A stretch of 64,000 nt of DNA. It comes from Thermothelomyces thermophilus ATCC 42464. Its lineage: Eukaryota; Ascomycota; Sordariomycetes; Sordariales; Chaetomiaceae. The position numbers and the translations under genes are program-made. Numbering within the stretch: the stretch's first letter is position 1; each line of letters opens with the position of its first letter. Location: positions 4,402,001 through 4,466,000 of the forward strand of contig NC_016472.1 in NCBI RefSeq assembly GCF_000226095.1, given 5' to 3'. Below the pieces are notes generated by a model. That model was not told the DNA's origin and searched no databases. It saw only the letters and a program-made list of their open reading frames with translations. This document shows, in pieces, positions 43,142-54,935 of the stretch.

Positions 43142-43983
43142 ATGTACGAGCACACCCCGCCTGCGCCGCCGCCAAAACCGCCCGGAACCCGTGACGTGAG
43201 CCGGATGGGCACGCCAACCAGCGGGTCGGTACCGCGTCCTCCACCACTCCCCGAGGCCAGCACGACTGGGTCGAGTAATCCCGGGCTCTCCTCGAGTAGT
43301 AATATCGAGCACCACCACGGGTTGACACCGGAGGATGTCGCGGATCCCGGCGACAAGTGGCTCCCCAAGTTCTTGCAGGACAAATCGTACGTGCTTGCGA
43401 ATCAGTGACGTTGCCTAGCAGCTGCCTCTTCCCCTCCCTCTTCCGTTCTCTCGGGCAGATGGCTGACGTGCGGACACACAGCAAGCAAGACCTGGCCGAT
43501 ATCCTCTCGGACCCGGCGCTGCTTTCGGCGTTGACGCACTCGCCGCAGACGATCCACCCGTCACTGCGGTCGTCACACGATGCCCTCCGGGCGGCGCTGA
43601 GCGAAAACATGGAACTGGCAGCCCAGCTGCTGGACCTTGAAGCGCGCCTTGCACACCAGCGGTCGGCCGCCCAGGCGCAACTCCTGGCGACGCACGTGCT
43701 GGAGCGCCAGTGGCGCGCCAAGCAGGGCGACATGGACCACGCCCTCGCGCCGTTCGCGCCCGCGAGCCTGTACCAGCGCCTAGCGCAGGGCGTGGCCGAG
43801 CAAGAAGGCGTGTGCCATGCGCTCGAGGAGAGTTTCCTCGAGGGTGAAGGGGACCGCGCCCTTGCGAACGAGCGCGAGGTTGGCGACTGGGTTAAACGGT
43901 ATCGGGAGGCAAAGAAGCTGTACTACCTGCGCCAAGAGAGGAAGGAGAGGTGGGACGAGGGACGTGTGGGCGGATGGCGTTGA
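43142..43983 (+). CDS. VPS37: ESCRT-I subunit Vps37 (Mod(r) domain)
   Basis: Two exons, 43142-43386 and 43482-43983, 248 aa. The N-terminal ~75 residues are Pro/Ser-rich (MYEHTPPAPPPKPPG), followed by DKWLPKFLQDKS. The helical Mod(r) domain runs from KQDLADILSDPALLSALTHS through LLDLEARLAHQRSAAQAQLL to VKRYREAKKLYYLRQERKERW. The intron has a GTACGT donor, CTGAC branch site and ACACACAG acceptor. Choosing this acceptor rather than the nearer GGGCAG keeps frame and gives DKS-KQDLADIL, the usual fungal join. Vps37 is the stalk partner of Vps23 and Vps28 in ESCRT-I, which sorts ubiquitinated cargo at endosomes. Confidence 0.88.
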
Positions 43984-44428
43984 GGGTGACTGCTTTCGGG
44001 GAAGGGCGGACAAGAGAGAGTCTGAGCACATCGCGGGGCCGGGTGCTGGCTACCGCCAGAGAACCTTTGGCAACGAGCGGGAGGCCCAAGGATAGGGCAA
44101 AAGCACATGTCATATCTGCCACGGTTGACCCGCCGTCGACGAGACGGCAAGCAGTCGTTATATATCGAGCGAGGACGGGATCCGGTCTACAGAGTAATAT
44201 AGGTATCTATCTCACTGACCCTCGCGGAACCGCGGAGAAACACAGGCGCGCACGCACTTCCCTTGGTCGGGACACACCAGCAATGCTTTGACCTCTCCTA
44301 ACATTTGGCTGAAAAGGCCTCACAGCAAACACGGCGCGGGAAGGTTGGGTGTCACGATTTTGCCGGGCGAACGCCGAGGGCCGGTGACAGCTCTCGGTGA
44401 CCAGAAGGGGTATATAAACTGTTGGCAT
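43984..44428. other. Convergent 3' region between Vps37 and the unknown gene
   Basis: About 0.45 kb. TATATAA at 44411-44417 lies on the plus strand, though no plus-strand gene starts nearby. Nothing else is seen. Confidence 0.45.
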
Positions 44429-45563
44429 CTATAGAATACTGAACGGGCTTCTCTTCATCTCTGGGCTGCGAGGGCTCATGGGAAGGGCAAACAAGTCTTC
44501 CTCGTTCGCATCGTCTCCTTCACAAACCTTGGCCGGGGGTGCCGGTGCCACTCCGGCCCCCACGACAGCATCTAGTGAGGCGACTCCGCCTTGGCCCAAG
44601 CCTGGGGCCGTCGAGACGCTCGTAGCCGGCGGCGAAAGCGATGTGATTGAAGGCGGCGCTCGAGGGGCGCTCTTTGCCACTATCGGAATCCCGAGTTAGC
44701 GACAGGCTTGCGCCGTCGTCCTAGGTCCAAGTGCATCAACAGAGCGGGCGGGACGGGGAATACAAAAAAAAAGAGGGACCGCGCATTAACATACCTTGGC
44801 TAGCAGCGGCCAGTTCCGCCGGGCTCGTAGCGAGCTTGAGCCCTTTAAGCTTCTCCCCCAGCCTTCCGCCTACCGGGCTCCTCGGGCTTGCTGGGACGGC
44901 GGAGCTTTGCGGAAGGTGAAGCTTCGTCGGTTGCGGCATGTCCGGGTCAGGTACAAGCCCAAAATGGTCGATAATCCATTGCCGCTCCTGGATGGCCATC
45001 TCAAGCCCCACGCTCTCGCCATTCGTCCTCATCTCCGCCGCAATCTCGGCCTGTAGCTCCGCCAGACGCCTCTTGGCCCATATCGTATGCAGCACGCCGC
45101 GCCGGCCGGCATCTTGCTGGCTCGTCAGCTCGGCCGGAAAGATGGCGGGCATCGGCTTGGTGCGCAGGATGTTGCCGGTTCCGTCAGTGGCGGTCGTGCT
45201 CTTTCCTCGGCGTTTAATCTCGACGAGCGGCGGGATCGGGGCACCGGGAGGGAGGAGGAAGTACACGCGGCGCAGATTGCTGTCGGCTTCCGGGTCAACA
45301 TCTCGAACCGGTAGCACCGCTCCCTTGCCCTCCCACGTCACTTCCCAATCGCTGCTTTCGCCCGTTTGGTCTGCGCTGCCGTCTACTTCGGGAGCCGTGT
45401 CCTCCCATTCGACCATAAGAATCTTAGTTCCCTCATTGCGCTTGTCGGTTTCAAACTCGAAGCGCGAGCGAGCCAGGCAGGAAGATGGGGAGGTTGGAGT
45501 CTCGATCACGTCCAGATGCTCGGGCTGCTCGGGCACAGGCGACTGCTTGCCGGAAACAGCCAT
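44429..45563 (-). CDS. Conserved-looking fungal protein of unknown function
   Basis: Two exons, 45563-44795 and 44679-44429, 339 aa. The 115-bp intron (GTATGT...GCTAAC...CCGATAG) joins AAASQ to VAKSAPRAPP. Residues 30-230 look folded: FEFETDKRNEGTKILMVEW, VRRVYFLLPPGAPIPPLVEI-like strands, and a helix HTIWAKRRLAELQAEIAAEM followed by QERQWIIDHFGL. The C-terminal ~110 residues are Ala/Pro/Ser-rich and end in LFALPMSPRSPEMKRSPFSI, whose SP sites look like kinase targets. There is no signal peptide or membrane segment. I do not recognise a named domain and propose no function. The start ATG lies directly at MAVSGKQSPVPEQ. Confidence 0.8.
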
Positions 45564-47010
45564 GGCGTACCGGGGGAGGAATTAATGGACCCGAACTCTA
45601 AGCGGCAGCGCCAGCAACGAGAGAGAGCGGTGACAGGCTGGGCTGCCTTTGCCGGGAACCTTCCAAATTCCCTCTCAGTTTGATTTTCCTTCTCTTCCCC
45701 CCTTCCTTGTTTGCCCTATCTGTCACGGCTGGCGCCAAAGCAAGGGAGTCGAGTGGATTAGTGCAAGAGTCAGCTGCCGTCTCTCACCACTGGATCTGTC
45801 TTAAGCCACAGGTTGTGCGTGGCGTATGGGCGCGCAAGGACCCGTGGTCTTCGGGATTTGGGGCCGGGCACCGAGCTATGCTGGTGATCGTGTCGGACGA
45901 TGTAAGATAGGGTGAGCACGCGGCCTTGCCGCCTCTCGCAGACGAGACAGCGCTCTATGAGAGATGGCCGTCGTCGAAGCGGCAGAAGTCCAGGTGCCAG
46001 GTCAAATATGACACGCAGCACTGGCCCAGGCCGGCTGAAACGACGATCGAAACGGCAAGGGTGCGAAAAGATTCTCGTAATTCCGATCCAGGAAAAAAAT
46101 AAATACGACACAGAAACCAATCTTCGAGGGATCGGGGTCGATGGAAGTGTTTTGAGAACCGATGCCCGTTGACTCGATAGATCAATTTGGTTGGTTTGTC
46201 ACAAAAGGAGTTGGTCAAGAAGCGTTGAAGAAATGGTGAACGGTCCCGAACAACCCCGCGAAGATTGAGGTCGCCCCGGGGTCTTTTCCAGCTTCCCGTC
46301 CTTCCCCACACGGGCCAGCCACTATGTGCCTACCTACCTTATGTGTGTACATTCACTAAGATAATATCGTTGCCTACCTTCCTTAGTGTAGGCACGACCA
46401 GTTCCTGGGAGTCAAGCATTGCCATTCGAGAGCATGGACTAGTAAACCACGAGCTCTGGCGCCCGTGACTGGCGCGCAGGAGCAGGGAACGAACCCTACA
46501 CTGTACACTACGACAGAGGCATGGGCGGTGCGGAAATGGGAACTAACTCACTGACTATCCAATGCATCGCACCGATTGGGAACGTTCGAGGAGGGACTGT
46601 CTTGGCTCCTGATGCAGCACGCGCCGCCGATGCGATCGGCGCTTTCGGCAACCTTCCACAGACCTGGCACGGGCTTCTGCCACTATGTTTGATGGATTTT
46701 GCTGCGCCTGCAAGCAGCAGCGAGCGGCAAGCCATACGAGAGTCGTCATCGCCGTGACAATCCAGCACATAATGGGAGGGAAGTTAGTTCTATCATCGTC
46801 GAGAAGTTGAGGTGACTTGCGCAAACGTCCATTCGTACCTTAGGGACTCGGTGAACTAAGTAAGCGGGGATTCAGGCCCCAATGAGGGGCATCCTGCTCC
46901 CCTGACCACCAGTAAGCTACTATTTCTTTCTACAAATATAGGTAGGTACCCACCCGGCCAGTATAAATTATCAGTATACGGAGTATGTGTGTACGGATTA
47001 CATATGTATG
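45564..47010. other. Gene-poor DNA left of the transposon remnant
   Basis: About 1.4 kb, starting with the upstream region of the gene ending at 45563. Past 46300 it becomes richer in A+T and in TAGGTA/GTAC words. A nested inverted repeat at 46326-46395 is listed separately. No gene is seen. Confidence 0.45.
46326..46395. repeat. Nested short inverted repeat
   Basis: GTGCCTAC (46326-46333) pairs with GTAGGCAC (46388-46395), and inside it CACTAAG (46354-46360) pairs with CTTAGTG (46382-46388). It could fold as a cruciform or be a trace of a small foldback element. Confidence 0.5.
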
Positions 47011-47012
47011 TA

Positions 47013-47040
47013 CAGTGGGGTCAGAAAAGTGTTTGCCCAC
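47013..47040 (+). repeat. Left terminal inverted repeat of the Tc1/mariner remnant
   Basis: It matches 47944-47971 in reverse complement over 28 bases and is preceded by TA. Confidence 0.95.
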
Positions 47041-47943
47041 CCACTTTTTCCACCCTCCAACTTCAAAGATATACAGAACACGCAAAACAGGGCCAAACTG
47101 CCACCAAATTGATATTACAACTACGGCTATTTCAGTACTTGATTAGGCCACCTTGTGATTGAGCCAAAAGATCTATCCTTTTCCCTATACCTATAGTCAA
47201 ATTGACCAGGAATTCAATAGGTATTTGGCTTCAGACTTCCTACAGTACTGTAGCCATCTAAGCTACCGTCTTAATCTAATGCCGCCTTCCAGAGATTCTT
47301 ATCTTTATCTAGTGCCAGATATTTTCAATTGGACTAAGGTCTAGGCTCTATAGTGGCCACTAGAGTAGCCGAAACTTGGCGAACCTTGGTAGCCCTCTTC
47401 AACAGTTGAACAAACCTCCTGTGGTGATATATTACCCTATCCTCTTGTAATTATGCCCCGGGGCCATATATTGACCTTATCTTGTTATAAAAAGAAAGGA
47501 AGTATAGTATAAAGATCTGGTCGGTATATTCGAGTCGGTTTAACTAGGTACCCTAGTATAAGTAATTTAAGGGTATCTATTTGATTAGTTCTTATATACT
47601 ATAGAAGGTACTAGACAGCTCGGTCATCTAACTTACAAGGTCTTCCAGATCTGGGCTTTGATTGGAACGGCTTGTCGGCTCCATTGGTAAGGTTGCGTTT
47701 AACTTTTGACATAGTATAGTTGATAGTCTGTTTCGATAAGCTGGCACGGGCTGTACTTTCAATCTAGCTAAATGGAGGCCGTAAATTAGGGATCTTTAGG
47801 ATTCTGTAAGTTCCTGGCGAGTAGTCTTTAGTCTGGGAGCCATTTTATAGTATTGAAGAGGAGGTTGAAGATGGAAAAGTCGGCGTAGCCGTCGTTGAAG
47901 TTGAAGAGGGGTAGTGATTTGGAAGTGGATTACCAGGGTTGAA

Positions 47944-47971
47944 GTGGGCAAACACTTTTCTGACCCCACTG
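47944..47971 (-). repeat. Right terminal inverted repeat of the Tc1/mariner remnant
   Basis: It is the reverse complement of 47013-47040 and is followed by TA. Confidence 0.95.
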
Positions 47972-47973
47972 TA

Positions 47974-50900
47974 CGTACGGACTACATACGCAGGATTTCG
48001 TACCCTACCAGAGACTAGCGTAATAGAACAGCCCCTGCCCCGGTGCCAAAAATAGGACATGGCCAAGAGTGCCTTTGGCGTCTTCGCGTTTTTTTCCTTA
48101 GCGCTCGTGGCTGACGGATACCTACGCAGTAGTAGTGAGTATTCAACAATGACCTGGGGGGTTATGGCTCAATCATGATCGGACAGTTCTGTCTGCATTC
48201 AACTTGGGAAATGACGTTGGGATCATAGAAGGTACAGTTTTCCGGCACGAAAGCATAGGCCCTACGGATTACTCCGTACATTCTGAGCTCTGCCCCCTTT
48301 ATCGGAACGAGCATGGAGCATCGCCCAACTCAGCTACCAACTCTGTTCGGCACACCGATAGATAATCCGTATTTCGCACATACCTACCTGAGAAGCGTCT
48401 GCGACACAAACCCCCCCTTCTTTTCACACCCTTTCCGCGAGTCGTCTATGGATGTCTTCCCCAGTCATGGCCATGGCGTATGTACAGCCCTCGACACCCG
48501 CTCCAGATTTCACAGCGTCTGCTACCTCTAGCCAGGGACTGCCAGGTCGAAGCGAAACAAGGTGTGGCCCACCAAGCCTGCTACACTCAACTGGCAACTG
48601 CGCGGTGGCTTTTTGTCTTGTAAGGTCCAACTGGCGGAGGCGTGTAAGTCACTTCGACAATCTCTCTTCTGGGCTGGCTAGCCAAGTTCGCGTCACGCTC
48701 ATGACGGTCCTGCGAAGAAGACGTATCCTCGGGATCCCTTTACCGCGTCGCCAATGAAATAGCAAGCAACCATCCATGCACTGCTAATCGGTTGGTATTT
48801 CCTTTGCGGGGCAAGATAGGTATCGGGGCTGTCAGCGGCAATTTCTTTGTGCTCATGAAACTGGCTGCAGGGTGGAAATTGTCCTGGTCTCGGATCCTCT
48901 AGCCTTGATAGCAAGGCATGCCATCACTTTCATTCCGCGCTGCATCCAGCAGGCAGGAAACGACAGTCGCTGTACTCTCGTAAGCCGTACTGTCGTTCAG
49001 TATCGGACAGTGTTGTTCGGAAAGGTTCTTCGTATCCAGCACTTTACGCCTAGTAAACCGAAGCTGGACGATCGGGCTTTCTTCGAACCGAGGGTCGAAC
49101 TCGAGGACACTTGGCTTGGCTGCTCGTTCGGGAGCCTGCCGCGCGGTCAATGAGAATGTCTTTTTCCTGTTGCCCAGGAACCTTGCGATAGGTATCGTGC
49201 TATCCCTTCGACGAGATAGTCGGATGTGACTAGAACAATTGGAAGGTCCGGCGGCCTTCCCGCGAGCCGACATCATGTTGGTCAACCGAACGGTGTGTTG
49301 GCATCCTAAGATCGTCTCACATTTCGATCGAATAAAGAGGTTACAGGTGTGATTTGGACTTGTACGGTAGTGAATGAACCCGACATGACAAAGATTGGCA
49401 CGGAGTCGGCTCGGGAAGTGCCCGTTTTTGAACGATGCCGCAGCCGTCAGGCGGCCGAGTCTGGTCGGAAGATGAAGATCCGGTGGTACCGAGCGCCAAG
49501 CTGCTCGTTCTTATGTCGGTGGGTAGCTTACACTGCGAAGTGCGGAGGAATCCGTACGTACAGTAGTTAAAGTACGGAGGTACGGAGAACGACGGCTCCG
49601 CCCAATCACTCGGTTGCCCAGAAGGGAAGGGAGCAGAAAACGGCAGCAGAAAAGCCGCAAACAGCTCAGGTCGCCGTGACTTCCCCCAGTTAGGCACGGG
49701 CGGCTAAATTGCGGCTCAAAACGGTACCGTTACGAAGGACCTTCCGCGCGTTTCGCTGAAAGCGGCCCGATAGGAGGAGGATGGCTTTACCGTTAAGAGG
49801 GACCTTCCATCTTGCCCCGTGACTTTGATTGACTCGTTAGATTCAAATGGTTGGGCTCTTGTCTCCGTCCCAGCACGACCGGGCAAACGACACCATGCCG
49901 CTGCTCCTACATCCCAGCATCTGTCGCAATATGGATTTCAGATCGTTCGGGGCCGTACTAGCCACGGGTTTCGTACATGCCAATGGGAAGTTATTAAGGT
50001 GCACTGTAAGGGTTACGGAAGACACGTTGTCCCTCGAGTGGTGTAGTGGACCTGTTTGCTGGCGTGCCACCACCTGCAATCTCCACATGGCGCGGCTGCA
50101 TCTCCCGTCACTCGAACCGATGGTTCGCTCGTTCCAGACAGAGCAGCAAAGATCGGCACGCCACAACGAACAGGAATGCTGTCTGCTTCAAGTGCACTCG
50201 GATGACCGACGGAGAAGGACGGGACAACGGGCCTGGAAGGAAAGTGGCCATTAGCAAATGTGAATCAGACCAAAGGCATTGCTTTTTTGGAGGGACGCGG
50301 GTACGAGACAGGAGAGATTGCACCGTCATTGCGTCGCGCTCGGCCCGCTGCTTCTGCTAAGTAGCATCATTTTCGTGATAATCATCGCCGTGCAGAGCGA
50401 AACAGAACGCCCGCCCGCGGCGGGTCGCGACATCGGTCGCAAGCCGACCTTACGGCGGCGGCGGCGGCTTTCGAACGTACTACGGTGTATGTATCAGAGT
50501 ATAGCGAGCTCCCGTGTAGCAGTGTGCCACCCTCCCTTGGGCACTGCAAACGGCTCTGCACTTCGTTAAAGGTTGGATGGTGGGAACGTCCGCCATATTC
50601 GGCGATTTTGGATCCTTGCTATTGGCCACGGCTAAATTGCGACGTGCCCCTCAAGCCTGCAGCCAAGCCAGCCTGCACGGGGTTGTGAAACTCACGGTCG
50701 GTAGGAGCTGTTAAGGGAACCTCTTGCTCGCCGCGATGGAAGGCGGCCTCTCGCGCAGCAAATCTGGACCGAGGAAGGCCCGATCTATCTGCGCTCAACT
50801 TGGGGCGAGTCTTCCTCTGATGCTCGACTGCCCGCCCCCATACCCCCGCATAAGTGGGAAACAGGGCACTGAACAGGCCCGATTGGGACACGCTCCATGA

Positions 50901-52139
50901 AACGGTCTCTGCGCCTTAGTGTATGAGTGGTTCAGGGACCCCTGGACAGAAAACCCTGTCTGGTTTGCGTGAGCGAAGAGATAGCAGGGTACAAGGCGCC
51001 CTCCGCAATTTACCCCACAAACGCTAGGTACTCGGTTCGCAGGCCGTCGGGCGCGGGCGCCCTGCTGGGCTCGCTCCTGGGTGGCTCTGGGTGGCCCGGC
51101 TCCAAAGTCTCTCCACTATTACGCCGGCCAAACCGCCGGGGCCCATCGCAGGCCATCGCACATTCGAACCGTCTGCTGCGGGAGAACCGCTGCCAACTTC
51201 ACACGTTTTCCACGGTTCGGCTCCATCCCGACCCTCCTGGCACCTACAGCGCTACTCTCGGGTCCTCTACTAGTTCCCCGGTGAAGCATTGATTTTTGGG
51301 CCGCATTCAGAGCTTCTTGTTAATTTCGGGCATTGTGGTGCGACTGGAGTCCACTCTCGCCTCTTTCTCCAGGTTGTGCTCGTGCGTGCCCGGTTCCCTT
51401 GCCCACACAACTCCCCACTCTTCCAAAACGGGGTCGCCCATCGCAGTCCTCCGCGCCGATCCGTCTCGACCTTCTGTCATTGCCGTGCTCACGACAGGTC
51501 CTTCCTCCGACATCGTGTTTTCACGGCTCTCGATCTCGACCGAGCCCAAGGCGCCGTTCCGCAGATCTCGGTACCGCAGCTCTCGCCGCGCCGTCCCCGA
51601 TTCGTTTGTCTTGCCGACGACCATCTGTCTCCGTCCTTCTATCGCTTCTGGGCCAGGACGACAATCCGCCCGGCCGCGATTTGCGAACCCGCCCCGCCGC
51701 CCGCTAGCCCACTGCAGTCGCTCGTTATCGCCGTGCTCTTCCCCAGACGGGTGTTCCACGCTTGGCCATCCATTTTAAACGCGCCAGCGGGAGAGGCGGG
51801 TTTGTGCATCACGTCTCGCTCTCCCTTTCCTTTGGCCAAGCCCTGCCGGCAACTCCTGGTGCTGTTTGCCCGAGCTTCCTCCTCCCTGCCGCCGCCGACC
51901 GGTCCAGCGTACCGCGTCCTGTTTCAGCCCATCGTCGCAAGGAAAATGCTCCCACCATGATTGAGCTCCAGACATCGTTTGCTACGAAGAAGAATTCGAC
52001 CCTGCACTTCTCGGCGGCCCATTCACGGTAGAGCTCGGCGAGACCTTCTGCGCACATCCGTATGCTCCTTGTTGCCCTTCGGGGTGTCCACTTCGGCTCT
52101 GGCTAAACGGCTGCTTTTGCCGACCCAAAGCCAGCGACC
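47974..52139. other. 4.2-kb gene-poor stretch and upstream region of the second F-box gene
   Basis: No open frame here matches a family I know, and I found no pair of exons that splice into one. TACGGAGTA-like words occur at 48270-48279 and 49572-49587. From about 51290 to 52139 the plus strand is pyrimidine-rich, as expected for a long leader of the gene at 52140. I looked for tRNA and 5S genes by eye and saw none. Confidence 0.4.
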
Positions 52140-53769
52140 ATGGAGCCTCTACACATGACGGAGTTCGGTTCCGACCGATACCTCCAGAAGTTCAATCAGT
52201 CACAGGCGAATTCCGCTCCATCGACATCTTCCGTCCCCAATCTTCCTCAGTCCCAGTTCATCTTGCCTCTTCGCGGGTCAAGCCTGTCCGAAGCCGAGGC
52301 GGCAGCAAACAAGGCCGGCGATCAGAAACGCGCAGAGAAAAGAAGTTTTTCGTTTCTCAGGAATAAATTCCATGTCAAGAGTCCAGCGGCTGCCGCTACC
52401 GCAGGCAGCGCCGAGCATCAGGAGCAACGGCCTCCGTCGACGCACTCCGCGACTGGCCGGAAAAGGTGAGTGCTAGTTCATTCTTGGGCGCCTGCTCAGA
52501 CTGACCCTGTTTTCCAGTGTCCCTTTCGATCAGCTTTTCGTTTCCCTCCCGAACGAGTTGCAAATTGAGATTATTGCGTCGCTCCCGCTCTCGGACGTGT
52601 TAAATCTGCGGTTAGCATCAAGATCCCTCCATGCCCTTGTATCACTGAACGAGACCCCGATCACTCGTTATCACCTCGAGCACCATGTCCCGGCATATGC
52701 CAAGCGCCTTTACCCGCCCCCCGAGGGGACACCTCTGAACCTTCATTACCTATGCGGCCTCTGGCATCGGTTACACGTCGCTGCGAAGTTGTCGTACCTA
52801 ATCTGCGAGTGGGTGACGAAAGAAATGTTCTTTCGGAATACGGAGGAGAAGAGGCGGCAATTTGCACCGCAGACAGAACGGATGCGACGTCGCTTGATAC
52901 CGATGGTCTTCACTGTTTTTCATTTCTTTGAAACATACCGAAAGCTGCACCTCAAGTACATTGTCGAGAACGGGTACGGGTTGCACAAAACACCTTATAC
53001 GGTCAACCCTATCGAGGCCGAAATCCTCAAGATGTACGACGATCGAACTCTCTTTCAAGTGCACGAAGTCTTCCCGCTGGTGATGGCGTCCTTCGACAGG
53101 CGTCTAAGGCCGCCTTCTTATGTCGGCAGGGTGGAGCGGTCTCTGAGGGGTTATCTCAGGGAAAAGCCGCCCGAGGAGGTGCATGTGGCCATTTTGTGTC
53201 TTGGAGGCTTGCGGGTGGTAGAGAGGATATGGGAGGTCAAGGGCTACAACGCAAGAAGGGCTGCTGTTGACGCCTGGTATGCCTCCATCACCAAGGACAT
53301 TGCCGAATCCTCGGAATCGAAAAAGCGCCGAGGAGTGCTGGGTCTCAAGCGCAAAAAGTCGTCGGCTGCTTTGGCCAAAATAGGCACGAACGACAATGGC
53401 ACTGATTCACGAGTCTCAACCATCGCCGGCAACGCCAAAGGGAAACAGCCGGAAAGTCTGGTGTTTTGTACCAGTATGTCAGCCGGCATGCCAATGGGGC
53501 CCCTGACCAAGGAGGAGTATAGGTTGCTTCTGCCCGACCTTCCCAGACTGCGAAAGATCTGGTCGGAAACGGCGGAGGCAATGATCCTTGACCGCAAGAT
53601 CGTCTCACGGCCGGCCGATATCCGACGAAGCAGTGCCCAGATATTTACCGACCTTATCAGCGAAAACATAGTTGAGGACGAGGATCAGTGGCTCTACGGC
53701 ACAACTGCCTCTGATTCGGTACGGCCGAATCTTGATGCGATCGAGGAGGACCCCTTGGAGTATCCCTGA
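52140..53769 (+). CDS. F-box protein of unknown target
   Basis: Two exons, 52140-52465 and 52518-53769, 525 aa; the 52-bp intron has GTGAGT, GACTGACC and TTCCAG. The N-terminal ~110 residues are Ser/Gln/Ala-rich with a basic patch (KRSFSFLRNKFHVKS). The F-box follows at ~112-150: FDQLFVSLPNELQIEIIASL and then LSDVLNLRLASRSLHALVS. The rest is mostly helical, with no WD40 or leucine-rich repeats that I can see, and a basic linker KKRRGVLGLKRKKSS near residue 340. F-box proteins bind Skp1 and present substrates to the SCF ubiquitin ligase; the substrate here is unknown. A second ATG five codons in (MTEFGSDRY) could also be used. Confidence 0.85.
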
Positions 53770-54935
53770 GTCATCATTACATTGTCGTTCATATCATCTT
53801 GGCACCCGGCTGTCTGGAGCGCGATGTTTGCATCCGTCGCATTCTTTCCACTCCCGACCCGTCAATCACCATCTTTTCCTGGATTTTGTGTTTCGGCTTT
53901 ATCGCGAGACCATGACTGTTGGTCGATAACCGAACTCCACCTTTCAAACGTCGAATCCGAATTCCTTCGCAAACTAAAAGGCATTTACAGGCGTTACGGC
54001 TTTTTTTATTTCTTTTTCTTTTGCTTCTCAGATGTGCGAATACTCGGGCCAGAGATCAGCATCGCTAGCCAGGTGTATTAGGATCAGCTATCGTTTCTCT
54101 CTCCTTGGTTGTATTCTACCGGACCATGCGGCCGGGAGACGGTCTACTTTTGTTCTGGTTGTCCTCTCATAGCGAGTGTACTGACATGTTTCGTCGCTTT
54201 GTCTCTCCTTTGTTTGCCTGGCTCTGGAGGCATGGTATTTTAAGGATAGGTCATGGAAAGGAGGGGTGAAGGGTAGCCGGGTCGGAAATGAATGGGGCGT
54301 GGTACGGGGAGCAGCTTCTTGAGGGCCTGTTTCTCAGAAAGGGTAGCTAGAGGACGCTGATAGATAACCAGAATACAATCGGGTCAGTCCCTCGTTTTCG
54401 GCCCTGGGCATGGATCGCTTTTCCTGTTCTTCACGGATCTGCCTCTTGAAAAGCACGAGTCACGTCCACACTTACCGCGCGTCCAAGGCTGTCGAGAGCT
54501 GAGTGCAGTTGCTCATTCCATGAGAAACTTCTATGGTTTGCCATGCGTAGTCAAGTGGTCCAGGCAGCTGATAGCCTTCTCTCCTGTCGGCATGTTCCAA
54601 CAGAGCCCGGCAAAAGTAACACACGGGACCGATTGAATGTACAGTACCTTTAAACGCAACACCATTCGAGATCCAGGCTGGGTTGGCCCGCACTTCAGCA
54701 ATCCAAGAGCACAGGTAAAAGGTTGGAGAACGAATGCAAACTAACCAAAGGCGAATGAAAATGAAAAAAGAAAAAAGGGAAGTCGGAAACATTGTTGAAA
54801 CATGATCACCAGTCCCAGACCTAACGAACTTTGCACCATATGACCCGTTTCCATCCTTTTATACTACCAGAGACGCCCCAACCTTTATAATGCCGCATGA
54901 ACATGATCATGATCGTGACGTGCCTCCTGTTGTTT
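53770..54935. other. Convergent 3' region between the F-box and AT-hook genes
   Basis: About 1.2 kb with T-rich stretches near 54000. A short minus-strand frame at 54472-54792 begins with a hydrophobic run but resembles nothing known, and I do not call it. Confidence 0.45.

Larger units (their letters stand above)
47013..47971 (-). mobile_element. Degenerate Tc1/mariner DNA transposon remnant
   Basis: A 959-bp element is bounded by 28-bp perfect terminal inverted repeats starting CAGTGGGGTCAGAAAAGTGT. It is flanked by TA on both sides (47011-47012, 47972-47973), the Tc1/mariner target duplication. The interior is far more A+T-rich than its surroundings, with many TA dinucleotides. On the minus strand around 47350-47275 it reads WPL*SLDLSPIENIWH*IK, recognisable as the transposase block around the last catalytic acidic residue. 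Its stops look like C-to-T changes of Gln or Trp codons, as repeat-induced point mutation would make. A complete element would be roughly twice as long, so it is also internally shortened. It could only move with a transposase supplied from elsewhere. Confidence 0.85.

Noticed and set aside
43387-43460. Nearer acceptor GGGCAG before ATGGCT in Vps37
   Set aside because: It breaks the frame from the GTACGT donor. The downstream ACACACAG keeps frame and gives the family join DKS-KQDL.
44478-44699. Plus-strand frame preceded by TATATAA
   Set aside because: It is antisense to the last exon of the unknown gene at 44429-45563, which has a better-supported spliced model.
47159-47344. 61-residue plus-strand frame inside the transposon remnant
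   Set aside because: The recognisable transposase block is on the opposite strand. This frame is its antisense shadow.
51289-51960. 223-residue plus-strand frame before the second F-box gene
   Set aside because: All three frames are open through a pyrimidine-rich stretch. Composition (Ser, Pro, Arg, Phe) reflects CT-rich leader DNA.
54472-54792. 106-residue minus-strand frame with a hydrophobic start
   Set aside because: The N-terminal run comes from T-rich 3' DNA. No homology or splice partner is seen.
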